NCBI RefSeq assembly: GCF_011421635.1
Contig: NZ_WTLI01000023.1
Coordinates: 1 to 64,000 of the forward strand
Direction of reading: 5' to 3'
DNA from: Paenibacillus turpanensis
GTDB taxonomy: Bacteria > Bacillota > Bacilli > Paenibacillales > YIM-B00363
DNA length: 64,000 nt
Part shown: positions 7,404-17,471 of the stretch, piece after piece
Position numbering within the stretch: position 1 is the stretch's first letter
How the letters are laid out: each line of letters starts with the position of its first letter
Position numbers and translations under genes: made by a program
The notes under the pieces: generated by a model
What the model was told of the DNA's origin: nothing
The model's input: only the letters and a program-made list of their open reading frames with translations
The model's database searches: none

Positions 7404-8852
7404 TTACTTCTGCAGCTCTTCAATGATCAGCTTGTTTACAAGGCCAGGATTCGCCTTGCCTTTCGTTTCTTTCATCACTTGGCCGACCAAGAACCCTACC
7501 GCTTTTTCTTTTCCGGCTTTAAAGTCTGCTACGGATTGCGGGTTGTTCGCCACAATACGAACAACCACTTCTTTAATTGCGCCCTCGTCGCTGATTTGAA
7601 CGAGTCCTTGTTCTTCAACAATCGTTTGCGGAGACTTGCCGGTTTCAATCATGGATTTGAAAACCGTCTTCGCAATCTTACCGCTAATCGTGCCCTTTTC
7701 GATCAAGGTAATCATCTCGCCGAGCTGGCGACCCGTCACAGGAACTCCGTCAACATCAAAGTTGTTGGCGTTAAGATAACCCAGCAAATCACCCATAATC
7801 CAGTTGGACGCGGCTTTCGCGTCCTGCGTGGTCGTTAATGCGTCCTCGAAGAAATCGGAAAGCTTCTTCGATGCTGTAATTACTTCAGCATCATATGCTG
7901 GAAGTCCAAGCTCAGATACGTAGCGAGCCTTCCTTGCATCCGGGAGCTCCGGAATCGACGCTTGAACTCGATCCTTCCACTCTTGATCGATCGAAAGCCG
8001 GACGAGATCCGGATCAGGGAAATAACGATAATCATGCGCCTCTTCTTTACTGCGCATCGTTAAGGTTTTTCCTTGGGCTTCATCCCAACGGCGCGTTTCT
8101 TGAACAACACGGCCGCCGGATTCCAATACTTCCGCTTGTCTGTATTCCTCATATTCCAAGCCGCGCTGTACACCGCGGAACGAATTCATGTTCTTCAGCT
8201 CGGTCTTCGTGCCAAGTTCCTCTTGACCATGTGGACGTAACGAAATATTGGCATCGCAGCGCAGCGAGCCCTCTTCCATTTTGACATCAGACACATCGCA
8301 GTACAGCAAAATGGAACGAAGCTTTTCTAAGTATGCCTTCGCTTCTTCCGGGGAACGCAGGTCGGGCTCGGAAACGATCTCAACGAGCGGTGTACCCACA
8401 CGGTTAAAGTCAACTAGGGAAGCGTATCCGCCATCCACGTGAGTCAGCTTGCCCGCATCCTCTTCCAAGTGAAGACGTGTAATACCGATGCGCTTCGTTT
8501 CCCTGTTCACTTCGATATCGATCCAGCCATTCAAGCCGATCGGCTGATCGTATTGCGAAATCTGATAGGCTTTCGGAGAATCCGGGTAAAAATAATTTTT
8601 ACGGTCAAATTTGCAAATGTCGCCGATTTCGCAGTTCAGCGCCATCGCAGCCTTCATCGCGTATTCCACCGCTTGACGGTTTAATACCGGGAGGACGCCG
8701 GGGTGACCCAAGCACACCGGGCATGTATTCGTATTCGGCGGCGCACCAAAGGAAGTCGCGCAGCCGCAGAAAATTTTCGTCTTCGTGTGAAGCTCGACGT
8801 GAACCTCTAAACCTATAACCGTTTCATATTTCGGATTAGCGGCAGTAGACAT
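7404..8852 (-). CDS. gatB: Asp-tRNA(Asn)/Glu-tRNA(Gln) amidotransferase subunit B
   Basis: This 482-residue protein is full length for GatB, the kinase-like subunit that activates Glu or Asp on mischarged tRNA with ATP before amidation. Visible GatB features include [13 protein letters not shown] at the N-terminus, the zinc-site cysteines CGC and CPVCLGHPG, and [17 protein letters not shown]. The C-terminal helical YqeY-like tail domain ends the protein. It is the last gene of gatC-gatA-gatB; its ATG overlaps the gatA stop (TAATG), implying translational coupling. Confidence 0.97.
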   Translation of the reverse strand: MSTAANPKYETVIGLEVHVELHTKTKIFCGCATSFGAPPNTNTCPVCLGHPGVLPVLNRQAVEYAMKAAMALNCEIGDICKFDRKNYFYPDSPKAYQISQYDQPIGLNGWIDIEVNRETKRIGITRLHLEEDAGKLTHVDGGYASLVDFNRVGTPLVEIVSEPDLRSPEEAKAYLEKLRSILLYCDVSDVKMEEGSLRCDANISLRPHGQEELGTKTELKNMNSFRGVQRGLEYEEYRQAEVLESGGRVVQETRRWDEAQGKTLTMRSKEEAHDYRYFPDPDLVRLSIDQEWKDRVQASIPELPDARKARYVSELGLPAYDAEVITASKKLSDFFEDALTTTQDAKAASNWIMGDLLGYLNANNFDVDGVPVTGRQLGEMITLIEKGTISGKIAKTVFKSMIETGKSPQTIVEEQGLVQISDEGAIKEVVVRIVANNPQSVADFKAGKEKAVGFLVGQVMKETKGKANPGLVNKLIIEELQK

Positions 8853-10327
8853 TACGCCTGCACCTCCTTGAGCAGCGGCGGACGCTGCTTATGATGATCT
8901 GTGCTTTGCTCATAGGCATGAGCTACACGCAGCACGGACATTTCATCGAAAGCTTTCCCGATGATTTGCAGCCCAACCGGCAGTCCGCCGGAAAAACCGC
9001 ACGGAACACTGATCGCTGGCAGACCGGCAAGATTTACCGGTATCGTGCAAATATCGTTTAGATACATCGTTAACGGATCGCCGGATTGAGCGCCGATGGC
9101 AAACGCCGTCGTCGGTGCAGTCGGGCCGATGATCACGTCGTATGTTTTCAGGACATTGTCGTAATCCTGCTTAATAAGCGTCCGTGCCTTCTGCGCCTTT
9201 AAATAATAAGCGTCATAGTAGCCCGAGCTAAGTGCATACGTCCCCAGCATGATGCGGCGCTTTACTTCATCGCCGAAGCCTTCGCTGCGCGAACGGAAGT
9301 ATAAGTCCAGCAGGTTGTTCGGATTTTCGGCGCGAACACCGTAACGAACGCCGTCAAAGCGGGCCAAGTTGGAGGAAGCTTCGCTGGAAGCAAGCAAATA
9401 ATAGGCGGCAACCGCGTACTCTGTATGCGGCAGCGATACCTCTTCCCACGTCGCGCCAAGACCTTCGAGCACCTTCAGTGCCTGCAGAATCGCTTCCTTC
9501 ACTCCCGGATCAATACCTTCACCCATATATTCCTTCGGAACGGCAATCCGCAAGCCTTTGACATTCCCAGTAAGCGCACCGGTGTAATCCGGAATGTCCA
9601 CTTTTGCGGAAGTGGAATCATGCGGATCATAGCCGGCAATCGCCTGCAGCACGTAAGCTGTATCTTCAACATTCTTCGTAACAGGGCCGATTTGGTCCAG
9701 GGAAGACGCAAACGCGACAAGGCCAAAACGAGATACCAAGCCGTAGGTGGGCTTCATCCCCACAACGCCGCAATAAGCCGCAGGCTGACGAATGGAGCCG
9801 CCTGTATCGGAGCCCAGTGCGAAATACGCCTCTCCTGCCGCAACCGCCGCAGCCGAACCGCCGCTGGAGCCTCCCGGAACATGTTGAAGATTCCAAGGGT
9901 TGCGGACTACATGGTAGGCAGAATTTTCATTCGAGCCACCCATCGCAAATTCGTCCATGTTCAGCTTTCCGACCGTAATCGATTCAGCTTGCTTCAGCTT
10001 CGAAACCACCGTTGCGTCATAAATCGGAATATGGTTGTCTAGAAATTTACTCGCACAGGTCGTGCGCAGTCCTTCGGTCACAATATTATCCTTCAGCCCG
10101 CCCGGCAGGCCAAACAGCAACCCGCGCTCACCGCCGGATGCCAGCTTCTCATCCTTTTGACGCGCTTCCTCACGAGCCGCTTCCTCATTCAATGTAAGAA
10201 ACGCTCCGACCTTCCCGTCCACTGAAGCAATTCGGGAAAATGAGGCATCTACTAAATCGGCAACGCGAAGCTCCTTCTTCTGCAGCTTGCCGCGTATTTC
10301 TTCCAAGCTTAAATCAAGCAAAGACAC
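8852..10327 (-). CDS. gatA: Asp-tRNA(Asn)/Glu-tRNA(Gln) amidotransferase subunit A
   Basis: This 491-residue amidase-signature protein releases ammonia from glutamine and channels it to GatB. The signature [17 protein letters not shown], with [15 protein letters not shown] downstream, contains the Ser-cisSer-Lys catalytic triad; the Lys is in GGLKDNI. The start is GTG with GGAGGAAGCGCA upstream. It follows gatC by 35 bp and overlaps gatB by one base. Confidence 0.97.
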   Translation of the reverse strand: MSLLDLSLEEIRGKLQKKELRVADLVDASFSRIASVDGKVGAFLTLNEEAAREEARQKDEKLASGGERGLLFGLPGGLKDNIVTEGLRTTCASKFLDNHIPIYDATVVSKLKQAESITVGKLNMDEFAMGGSNENSAYHVVRNPWNLQHVPGGSSGGSAAAVAAGEAYFALGSDTGGSIRQPAAYCGVVGMKPTYGLVSRFGLVAFASSLDQIGPVTKNVEDTAYVLQAIAGYDPHDSTSAKVDIPDYTGALTGNVKGLRIAVPKEYMGEGIDPGVKEAILQALKVLEGLGATWEEVSLPHTEYAVAAYYLLASSEASSNLARFDGVRYGVRAENPNNLLDLYFRSRSEGFGDEVKRRIMLGTYALSSGYYDAYYLKAQKARTLIKQDYDNVLKTYDVIIGPTAPTTAFAIGAQSGDPLTMYLNDICTIPVNLAGLPAISVPCGFSGGLPVGLQIIGKAFDEMSVLRVAHAYEQSTDHHKQRPPLLKEVQA

Positions 10328-10362
10328 TGCGCTTCCTCCATTTCCAATGACAAATTAAACGA

Positions 10363-10650
10363 TTACTCAAGCACCGCCGGCACTTTAAATTGTCCATCCT
10401 CTTCTTCCGGCGCATTCTGCATGACCTTCTCAATCGGCCACGAATCACGCGGTACATCCTCACGCATTACGTTGACAAGCGGCAGCACATGGCTGGTTGG
10501 CTCGATTTCATTTGTGTCCAATGTATCCAGCTTCGCCGCGTATTTAAGAATGGCATTGAGCTGCCCCGTAAACGTTTCTTTCTCTTCTTCACTCAATTGC
10601 AGCCGGGCCAGCTTGGCCACATGTTCGACATCTTTCGTCGTTATGCTCAA
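10363..10650 (-). CDS. gatC: Asp-tRNA(Asn)/Glu-tRNA(Gln) amidotransferase subunit C
   Basis: This 95-residue protein has the usual GatC length and the conserved KDVEHVAKLARLQLSEEE N-terminus and C-terminal PLVNVMREDVPRDS segment. It wraps the GatA-GatB interface. The start codon is TTG with GGAGGTG seven bases upstream. It is first in the gatCAB operon, with a promoter at 10694-10722. Confidence 0.95.
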   Translation of the reverse strand: MSITTKDVEHVAKLARLQLSEEEKETFTGQLNAILKYAAKLDTLDTNEIEPTSHVLPLVNVMREDVPRDSWPIEKVMQNAPEEEDGQFKVPAVLE

Positions 10651-10693
10651 TTAGAGCACCTCCAACCGTTTCCATAATGATTTTGTTCCTAGT

Positions 10694-10722
10694 ATTATAG
10701 CTTACCCTCCTTTTGAACTCAA
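10694..10722 (-). promoter_or_regulatory. SigA promoter of gatCAB
   Basis: A -35 TTGAGT (10717-10722) and perfect -10 TATAAT (10694-10699) are separated by 17 bp, 44 bp upstream of gatC. Confidence 0.75.
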
Positions 10723-10956
10723 CGAACATTGCTGCAGCGCCCGAAACCATGGTATGAAAAATCGACGCGCATGTCATGCAACCAGTTTTAAAAAGCTTCC
10801 CTGAAATACTTCTTTTCCTAATACTCTCGCTAGTAAAAACAGCACATTTATGATAGTCTTTTATCTTAGATAACGGCAATTCGATCACTTTTGTGCTTTA
10901 ACCCTTTAGAGGGATTAAGTAAACCAAATTTAAAAACCATATATTGGAGGTACGCC

Positions 10957-12651
10957 ATGTCAGCAGCGCCTAACAAAAAAATGAGATCCGATATGATTAA
11001 AAAAGGCTTTGACCGTGCTCCCCACCGCAGCTTGCTGCGCGCAGCGGGCGTTAAAGAAGAAGATTTCGGCAAACCGTTTATCGCGGTCTGCAATTCCTAT
11101 ATTGATATCGTGCCGGGTCACGTTCACCTGCAGGAGTTCGGCAAAATTGTAAAGGAAGCAATTCGCGAGGCAGGAGGCGTTCCGTTCGAATTCAATACGA
11201 TCGGTGTTGATGACGGCATTGCCATGGGCCATATCGGTATGCGCTACTCGCTGCCAAGCCGTGAAATTATCGCGGACTCGCTGGAAACGGTCGTTTCCGC
11301 ACACTGGTTCGACGGAATGGTATGTATTCCGAACTGCGATAAAATTACGCCGGGAATGATGATGGGCGCACTGCGCGTCAACATTCCGACTGTCTTTGTC
11401 AGCGGCGGTCCAATGAAAGCCGGTAAGGACAGCACTGGTCGTTCGATCTCCTTGTCCTCCGTTTTTGAAGGCGTTGGCGCGTTCCAAGCCGGAAAAATCG
11501 ACGAAAAAGGTCTGCTTGAGCTTGAGCAATACGGTTGTCCAACATGCGGGTCCTGCTCCGGCATGTTTACCGCGAACTCGATGAACTGCTTGGCGGAAGC
11601 ACTTGGCCTTGCCCTTCCTGGCAACGGGACGATTCTAGCAGTAGCTCCTGAACGCAGAGATTTCGTGAGAAAATCCGCTCGCCAGCTCATGGAGCTGATC
11701 CAGAAAGATATTAAGCCTCGTGACATCGTTACGATCGAAACGATCGACAATGCGTTCGCGCTTGATATGGCGCTGGGCGGATCGACAAACACCGTTCTTC
11801 ACACGCTTGCACTTGCGCACGAAGCAGGATTTGAATACCCGATCGAGCGTATCAACGAAGTAGCGGCTCGCGTTCCGCATCTTGCGAAGATTGCTCCTGC
11901 TTCCGACTATCATATTGAAGACGTTCATAATGCCGGTGGCGTAAGCGCGGTATTAAATGAATTGTTCAAAAAGCCGGGCGCACTGCATGGTGACCGCATT
12001 ACAGTTACCGGTAAGACACTGCGTGAAAATGTTGAAGGCTGCGAAATTAAGGACACGGATGTCATCCATACTTTGGACAACCCTCATAGTGAGCAGGGCG
12101 GTCTTGCGGTATTGTTCGGCAACCTTGCTCCAAACGGTTCGATTATTAAGGTTGGCGCGGTCGATAAGTCCGTCGGCGGTTACCACAAAGGTCCTGCGAT
12201 CTGCTTCGATTCGCAGGAAGAAGCCTTGGAAGGTATTGCGAACGGTAAAGTAAAAGAAGGTCATGTCGTGGTAATCCGTTACGAAGGTCCAAAAGGCGGA
12301 CCGGGCATGCCGGAAATGCTAGCTCCGACGTCGCAAATCGTTGGTATGGGCCTTGGCGCGAAGGTTGGTCTCATTACAGACGGTCGTTTCTCCGGTGCAT
12401 CCCGCGGGATCAGTATCGGCCATATTTCTCCGGAAGCGGCAGAAGGCGGTCCGATCGCATTCGTAGAAAATGGAGACGAGATCGAGCTCGACTTGACTAA
12501 CCGTACAATCCAGCTTCTTATCAGCGACGAGGAAATGGAACGTCGTAAAGCGAACTGGAAAGGCTTCGAGCCAAAAGTAAAGACCGGTTATCTTGCGCGT
12601 TACTCCAAGCTCGTAACTTCCGCAAGCACAGGCGGAGTAATGAAAATCTAA
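10957..12651 (+). CDS. ilvD: Dihydroxy-acid dehydratase
   Basis: This 564-residue enzyme dehydrates 2,3-dihydroxy-isovalerate and -methylvalerate in valine/isoleucine synthesis. IlvD signatures include [26 protein letters not shown] and [20 protein letters not shown], which contribute the Fe-S cluster cysteines, plus [10 protein letters not shown] and [17 protein letters not shown] 10957 has TTGGAGG upstream and gives the family's usual length. No other ilv gene is adjacent. The roughly 300-bp upstream stretch (10651-10956) shows no T-box motif and no clear promoter. Confidence 0.96.
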   Translation: MSAAPNKKMRSDMIKKGFDRAPHRSLLRAAGVKEEDFGKPFIAVCNSYIDIVPGHVHLQEFGKIVKEAIREAGGVPFEFNTIGVDDGIAMGHIGMRYSLPSREIIADSLETVVSAHWFDGMVCIPNCDKITPGMMMGALRVNIPTVFVSGGPMKAGKDSTGRSISLSSVFEGVGAFQAGKIDEKGLLELEQYGCPTCGSCSGMFTANSMNCLAEALGLALPGNGTILAVAPERRDFVRKSARQLMELIQKDIKPRDIVTIETIDNAFALDMALGGSTNTVLHTLALAHEAGFEYPIERINEVAARVPHLAKIAPASDYHIEDVHNAGGVSAVLNELFKKPGALHGDRITVTGKTLRENVEGCEIKDTDVIHTLDNPHSEQGGLAVLFGNLAPNGSIIKVGAVDKSVGGYHKGPAICFDSQEEALEGIANGKVKEGHVVVIRYEGPKGGPGMPEMLAPTSQIVGMGLGAKVGLITDGRFSGASRGISIGHISPEAAEGGPIAFVENGDEIELDLTNRTIQLLISDEEMERRKANWKGFEPKVKTGYLARYSKLVTSASTGGVMKI

Positions 12652-12691
12652 ACATCTCGTACTGTATATTCCCTAGTAATAGCTTGAGTAT

Positions 12692-12722
12692 AAACGGAGC
12701 CCATTCGGCTCCGTTTTTCTTT
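12692..12722 (+). terminator. Terminator of ilvD
   Basis: AAACGGAGCC / GGCTCCGTTT with a 6-nt loop is followed by TTTCTTTTA on the plus strand. Confidence 0.85.
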
Positions 12723-12815
12723 TATTGGAAACTTGACCCATGGTAATTATTAAGTTCCTCTTCATACGTTTGGATTATATAATAGGACTATAAACGCCTA
12801 ACTAGGAGGAGCGGC

Positions 12816-13892
12816 ATGTCTCACTTTTGTTCTCAATGCAGTATTTTAGACCCCATTCAAGATACGGGAATCGTCAGATTACATACGAACTCCCAGCCAA
12901 TAATGACAAAAGCTTTTGAGGCACTGAACACCGCTTCTATTCCCGTTGAAGTCAATGAAACAGAAATGAAGCTTCCTTATCAATCGAAGGAGCAGCTGCT
13001 GAACGTGCTTCATCAACTGCAAACCCTTTATCCTGATAACGAGAGCGACCTCGTTCAAATCGAGGTTGTTAAAGGTTTCCCAGAAGCGCCCCGCTTTGGT
13101 GAAGAACCTGCATTTTCTACGCTGAAGCAATTTACTGCACGCCTGAAGCACTATGATATGATGTCCCACATTCAAGACGGTAAATTCACCAGTCATCTGC
13201 AGCCGATCGTATCGTTCGAGAATCAAAGCATCTTTGGATACGAGTTTGTGCTCCGCCCCCTGCCGGGAGAAGTATCTTTCCGGCCTTACGAACTGTTTTA
13301 TGCTGCGCAAGAAGCAGGCCTCCACTCCTTTCTTGACCGCCAGGCAAGGATTTCGGCAATTCGTGTTAGTGCAGAGCTTCTTCCACATGGAATAAAACGA
13401 TTTATTAACTTTCTACCTTCATCTATTTACAATCCGAATTATTGTTTGAGCCATACGTTTCAAGCGGTAGAACGATACCAGGTGAATCCTCGTGATCTCG
13501 TATTTGAAGTCGTTGAAACCGAGAAAATTACGAATATAGCTCATTTGCAATCTATCTTTGATGTATACAAGAAGAACGGGATGCAGGTTGCTTTAGATGA
13601 TGTCGGCTCGGGCTTTTCCACATTAGAGGTCCTGCGGGCGCTTCAACCGGATTATGTGAAAATTGACCGAGGGATTATCAGCTTTTGCGATCAAGACAAT
13701 CAGAAGCAGCAGAAGATAAAGGAAATTTTAGAGATTGCAGAGAGCTTCGGAGCAACCGTATTGGCCGAGGGGATCGAACGGATTGAGGAATGGGAGTTCT
13801 GCAAAACAGCTGGAATTGATCTTGCCCAGGGTTATTTGCTTGGCAAGCCAGAGCATGCACCACTTCGTGAAAACAAGATTCATTTATCGTAA
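12816..13892 (+). CDS. EAL-domain cyclic-di-GMP phosphodiesterase
   Basis: This 358-residue soluble protein has a short CxxC N-terminus (CSQC) and about 100 residues without a recognised domain. An EAL domain follows (about 125-350). The EAL signature reads EFVLR rather than EALLR, keeping the metal-binding Glu and the Arg. Other catalytic elements look intact: the Asn in FINFLPSS, the Glu in FEVVE, DDVGSGFSTL, the Lys in DYVKIDR and the Glu in AEGIE. Cyclic-di-GMP hydrolysis is therefore plausible. The start is ATG with AGGAGGAGCGGC upstream. No sensory domain is visible. Confidence 0.85.
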   Translation: MSHFCSQCSILDPIQDTGIVRLHTNSQPIMTKAFEALNTASIPVEVNETEMKLPYQSKEQLLNVLHQLQTLYPDNESDLVQIEVVKGFPEAPRFGEEPAFSTLKQFTARLKHYDMMSHIQDGKFTSHLQPIVSFENQSIFGYEFVLRPLPGEVSFRPYELFYAAQEAGLHSFLDRQARISAIRVSAELLPHGIKRFINFLPSSIYNPNYCLSHTFQAVERYQVNPRDLVFEVVETEKITNIAHLQSIFDVYKKNGMQVALDDVGSGFSTLEVLRALQPDYVKIDRGIISFCDQDNQKQQKIKEILEIAESFGATVLAEGIERIEEWEFCKTAGIDLAQGYLLGKPEHAPLRENKIHLS

Positions 13893-13911
13893 ATAAACGT
13901 TCATTGTAAAG

Positions 13912-13942
13912 AAAAGGCGCGACCCTAGGGTCCGCCTTTTTG
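13912..13942. terminator. Bidirectional terminator
   Basis: AAAAGGCG / CGCCTTTTT encloses an inner GACCC-TA-GGGTC stem. It lies between the convergent EAL and IDEAL-domain genes. Confidence 0.85.
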
Positions 13943-13943
13943 T

Positions 13944-14324
13944 TTAAATCCAAGCCCGCAAATTGATTTGTTTAACAAAATCTTCCCGGCTCTGTACTTC
14001 CTTGGCCTTCTCTTCCGGTTCCTGTTCCGGAATTTCTCCGTTCATTAGCCGGCGAAACAAATACTCATTCTTAGTCGCAAGCGCATAATCGATTAGTGCT
14101 TCCATTTCTACACGCTCCGCTTCTTTCTTAAGAAGCACTTCCTCCAGCTCAATATCGGAAGCAGGCACAAAAAAATTGCGATTCATCTTCGGAATTCGCA
14201 CGACATAATCAAAAACATTATCCGCATTACGGTCGTAGGCAATAATATATCCATAATCCCCGATTGGCAGGTTTTGTTCAAATTGATCGGCAACAATATA
14301 AACCTTCTGCCCCAAACGCAGCAT
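13944..14324 (-). CDS. IDEAL-domain protein
   Basis: This 126-residue cytosolic protein has an N-terminal beta-rich half (MLRLGQKVYIVAD ... YGYIIAYDRN), like a small barrel, and a C-terminal helix with ALIDYALATKNEYLFRRL, which fits the IDEAL domain (Ile-Asp-x-x-Leu pattern) of Bacillota proteins. The tail is Glu/Lys rich. The start is ATG with GGGAGGG upstream. IDEAL-domain proteins are often regulatory adaptors; no function is assigned here. Confidence 0.65.
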   Translation of the reverse strand: MLRLGQKVYIVADQFEQNLPIGDYGYIIAYDRNADNVFDYVVRIPKMNRNFFVPASDIELEEVLLKKEAERVEMEALIDYALATKNEYLFRRLMNGEIPEQEPEEKAKEVQSREDFVKQINLRAWI

Positions 14325-14496
14325 GACGTTCCCTCCCCCATGAATGGTGTTTGGACGCTTCCTTATATATTTATATTATTTTACTAAAAAAAATGTACAG
14401 TGTCTATCGACACCAGCCCACGCCGCGTAAGCAAACTCGTATTTTGAGAACAAATGGGATAAACTAGAATCATCAAAAACTTGTTGGGGGAATCCG

Positions 14497-15612
14497 ATGC
14501 AGACGTTTTACCGAAAATACTATAAAACTGCGATCGACATTGCTTTAATCGCATTAACCGTTTATTTAATCATGCTAACCTTTAGCTTTGTGTACAAAAT
14601 TGCGGCGCCAATATTGCTGGCTTTTCTCATTTACTATATGATCGAGCCGACGGCACGCTTTCTCAATCGGAGAGGGATTAAAAAGTCAATTGCTTCGGCG
14701 ATTGCCATCTTATTTTTTCTTTTGATCATTGTTGGCGCTTTTATTGCCGCAGGAATCATTTTTATTAACCAAATCGATAAGCTTCAAGTTATGATTCCGA
14801 AGTATGCCGAAACACTGCAAATTGAGCTGACAAGAGGCCTTGCTTATATCCAGACCCAAATTGAAGCTCTTCCCCCAGATATGACCGCTGATTTAACGGC
14901 AAAGCTGCAGGAGTATGTCAGCACGTTAACGTCATGGGGCTCAAAAGCAGCAACTTTTGTGCTCGGCTGGTTGTTTGCCATGCTTACTTCCTTCTCAACC
15001 TTTCTCGTCAATTTGGTTATCGCGGTGATTCTCGCTTATTTTCTTTCAATTGAAATTGATTATTGGAAGAAAACAGCGAGTGATAAAACACCAAAAACGT
15101 TTAAAACCGCCTTCACCTTCCTGCGCGAAAACGTATTGAAGGGGATTTTCGGTTACTTGAAAGCACAGCTCAAACTCATTACGCTTACCTTTATCGTTAT
15201 TTTTGCTGCACTGCTTATTCTTAGAGTGGATAACGCGTTCTCCATCTCGTTATTATCAGCTATATTTGACGTGCTCCCGCTCCTTGGCGTGTCCACCGTT
15301 TTTGTGCCGTGGATCATTTACCTGTTTGTTACCGGTAAGGTAACGCTAGGGATTTGGTTGACTGTTCTGCTCGGGATCGTCATACTAGTCCGTCAAATTA
15401 TGGAGCCTAAAATAACGGGGGACACTCTCGGCGTATCTGCGTTTACGATGCTTTCCTTTATGGTCATTTCCTTATCCCTCTTTGGCGTAGCTGGGCTGAT
15501 TCTATCGCCGGTACTCATCATTCTGATGAAGGCGCTCTACGAACAAGGGTATTTAAAACGGTGGATAAGACTTCCTGAGGAAGAATACGAATCACAAGAA
15601 AAATTGTATTAA
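14497..15612 (+). CDS. AI-2E family membrane permease
   Basis: This 371-residue protein has about eight membrane helices and a central amphipathic region (about residues 95-165). The C-terminal helices carry the family's conserved ILVRQIMEPKITGDTLGVSAFTML segment. The AI-2E (DUF20, YtvI/TqsA-like) family includes exporters of autoinducer-2 and Na+/H+ antiporters, so the substrate cannot be predicted. The start is ATG with GGGGGA upstream. It is followed by a long terminator at 15745-15794. Confidence 0.88.
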   Translation: MQTFYRKYYKTAIDIALIALTVYLIMLTFSFVYKIAAPILLAFLIYYMIEPTARFLNRRGIKKSIASAIAILFFLLIIVGAFIAAGIIFINQIDKLQVMIPKYAETLQIELTRGLAYIQTQIEALPPDMTADLTAKLQEYVSTLTSWGSKAATFVLGWLFAMLTSFSTFLVNLVIAVILAYFLSIEIDYWKKTASDKTPKTFKTAFTFLRENVLKGIFGYLKAQLKLITLTFIVIFAALLILRVDNAFSISLLSAIFDVLPLLGVSTVFVPWIIYLFVTGKVTLGIWLTVLLGIVILVRQIMEPKITGDTLGVSAFTMLSFMVISLSLFGVAGLILSPVLIILMKALYEQGYLKRWIRLPEEEYESQEKLY

Positions 15613-15744
15613 AAGTAGAATCCCACGAAGGACAGGCAGAGCTACTGCACATAAACCAAGCAGCACCGATGGCCATTACGTGCGCCTGCCTTGTACATCT
15701 GAAAGCTGAATGAAGATACAGACAGGAACGACAAGCTTCAAATT

Positions 15745-15794
15745 AAAAAGAAGTCGATAATCTATTCTTATGAAATAGATACCGGCTTCTTTTT
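15745..15794 (+). terminator. Terminator after the AI-2E permease gene
   Basis: A long imperfect hairpin runs from AAAAAGAAG, through an inner TCTATT/AATAGA stem, to CTTCTTTTT, and ends in a T run. It lies about 130 bp after the stop. Confidence 0.7.
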
Positions 15795-15867
15795 CGTTTC
15801 CGTGATGATAGTAAGGTAAGATCCAACTGGCATTTGAATATCGATCTAGAGAATCTGTAATTTCTTA

Positions 15868-16049
15868 ATACAAATGATTTGTATTGTTTTAGCCAATGGC
15901 CTCTTCCGCTGCTCATGTTATACAAATTAGTTGTATTGTTTTGCGCCTGCGGCCCTCTTTCGTTATACAGGAGATGAGGTTATACAAAATATTTGTATAG
16001 TTTCTAAGCTATCTTCAGAATCTCGAAAAATAATACATATGATTTGTAT
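15868..16049. repeat. Four phased 17-bp palindromes
   Basis: Four near-palindromes of the form ATACAAAT-N-ATTTGTAT occur at 15868-15884, 15920-15936, 15982-15998 and 16033-16049. Start-to-start distances are 52, 62 and 51 bp, about 5, 6 and 5 helical turns, so all face the same side of the helix. Units 1 and 4 also share an AGAATCT box upstream. The region lies in the 550-bp gap between two convergent genes, so neither flanking gene starts here. Nothing else convincing is seen in the gap apart from the terminator at 15745-15794. Confidence 0.7.
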
Positions 16050-16164
16050 TCCCATCGCACCATGTTCAGGAAAGCGTTTGGTAAAGTCTGCTGCCAACAT
16101 TGTGGGTACTCTTACTCAACCGGGATCAGCACGAACTCTCGGCTCCAGTCAGACTGGGCTCCAA

Positions 16165-17352
16165 TCAGGCCTGGCCCCCCTCAATTCTCCATATCCCCTC
16201 ACGTGAGGTCGTCAGCTTTTCGAAGCCGGTGTCCGTGATGAGATACGTATTCTCGATACCGACTACCCCACTCCCCGGAAAAGTGAATTTCGGCTCAACT
16301 GCCACAACCATACCGGGCTCCAGCTGCTGCCGAAAACCGCGGGCCAGTACAGGCCACTCGTCAATCTCCAGGCCTATCCCATGTCCCAAAAATTTCGCTT
16401 GATCCTGCCCGTACCCCATAAAGTTACCTTCGAGCCCAGCCTCGGCAGCCAGCTGCAAAGCTTGAGTGTAAAGCTCCTCACATACGGTTCCAGGTTGAAG
16501 CATGGCTTCGGTTGCTCTCAAGATGCGTTCGGAATGGGCATACGCTGACTCCAGTTCAGGCGGCATTTGCCCAATCACTGCAGTACGAGTTTGATCGATC
16601 ACATACCCATCGATGCAGCAGCCAATATCAATCAAAATGGGCTCATTTCTTTGCAGCGGCCTGTTTCCCGCTCCCACCGGAGCAGCCGGCCCCGGACCCT
16701 CGCCGCCCGCAGGTCCATCAAAAGACGAAGGCATAGCCGCAGCCGCTCCCGCAGCGACCATTCCTGTAAACAGCTCCTGATTATAGGCGCGCATTCTCAT
16801 AATCCCGTAATGGCCCCGCCGGCGAATCGCATATTCAATCTCAGCCATCAGCTGCAGCTCCGTCATCCCTGCCACGATTTTTGCGGCACATTCGTGCAGA
16901 GCTTCGTCAATGACGGCAGCTGCACGCCGAATCGCGTCAATCTCCTCGTCGGATTTTACCATCCGCTGCTCACGAACCATAGACGAGCCATCCTGCCACT
17001 GTGCATCTGGCAGAACGGCCTGCAGCCGCTCAAGCTGCTGCACAGGCAGTACATCATATTCCGTCGCGATGATACGGGAGCTGTCTGTAATCTCCTTACT
17101 TCGTTCAGCACCCCACGCGCGGAACGAGCCAAGCGGCTCTACCCGAAAAGAGCTTTCAGACGCCGCACGAGTTACACTGCGCTTCACATAATAAACAGGC
17201 TCACCTTCGTCCGGTATCCAGAAATATCCCTGCTGCATAGAACCCGTGAAATAGTAAAGATTTACGTTATGAGTAACAAGATAAGCCGCCCAGCCTCGTT
17301 CTCGTAATTTTTCTTGAAGCGCTTCAACCCTCTTTTGATGCTCCACCGCCAT
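16165..17352 (-). CDS. M24-family Xaa-Pro peptidase
   Basis: This 395-residue cytosolic metallopeptidase has an N-terminal creatinase-like domain (about residues 1-135) and a pita-bread catalytic domain (about 140-390). Metal ligands are visible in order: the two Asp in IDIGCCIDGYVIDQTR, the His in GHGIGLEIDEWP, the Glu in VAVEPKF and the Glu in VGIENTYL. It likely cleaves X-Pro bonds in short peptides. The start is ATG with AAAGGAGG upstream. A Gly/Pro-rich insert (about 218-240) is a small oddity. It stands apart from the Tad operon upstream. Confidence 0.88.
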   Translation of the reverse strand: MAVEHQKRVEALQEKLRERGWAAYLVTHNVNLYYFTGSMQQGYFWIPDEGEPVYYVKRSVTRAASESSFRVEPLGSFRAWGAERSKEITDSSRIIATEYDVLPVQQLERLQAVLPDAQWQDGSSMVREQRMVKSDEEIDAIRRAAAVIDEALHECAAKIVAGMTELQLMAEIEYAIRRRGHYGIMRMRAYNQELFTGMVAAGAAAAMPSSFDGPAGGEGPGPAAPVGAGNRPLQRNEPILIDIGCCIDGYVIDQTRTAVIGQMPPELESAYAHSERILRATEAMLQPGTVCEELYTQALQLAAEAGLEGNFMGYGQDQAKFLGHGIGLEIDEWPVLARGFRQQLEPGMVVAVEPKFTFPGSGVVGIENTYLITDTGFEKLTTSREGIWRIEGGQA

Positions 17353-17471
17353 TCCCGTTCCTCCTTTGGTTATATCCTATACGCAACGTACCATAACCTC
17401 AAAAGAACGTCTACCAACGAAAAACGGACGAATCCATGACGGAGAGCTTCGCAATCATTGATATTCATCGA

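Noticed and set aside
10651-10956. T-box leader of ilvD
   Set aside because: No AGGGTGGNACCGCG motif and no stem-loop ladder were seen upstream of ilvD.
15931-16238. Small ORFs across the palindrome array
   Set aside because: Their frames have no convincing Shine-Dalgarno sequence, composition is unlike protein, and they merely pass through the repeats.
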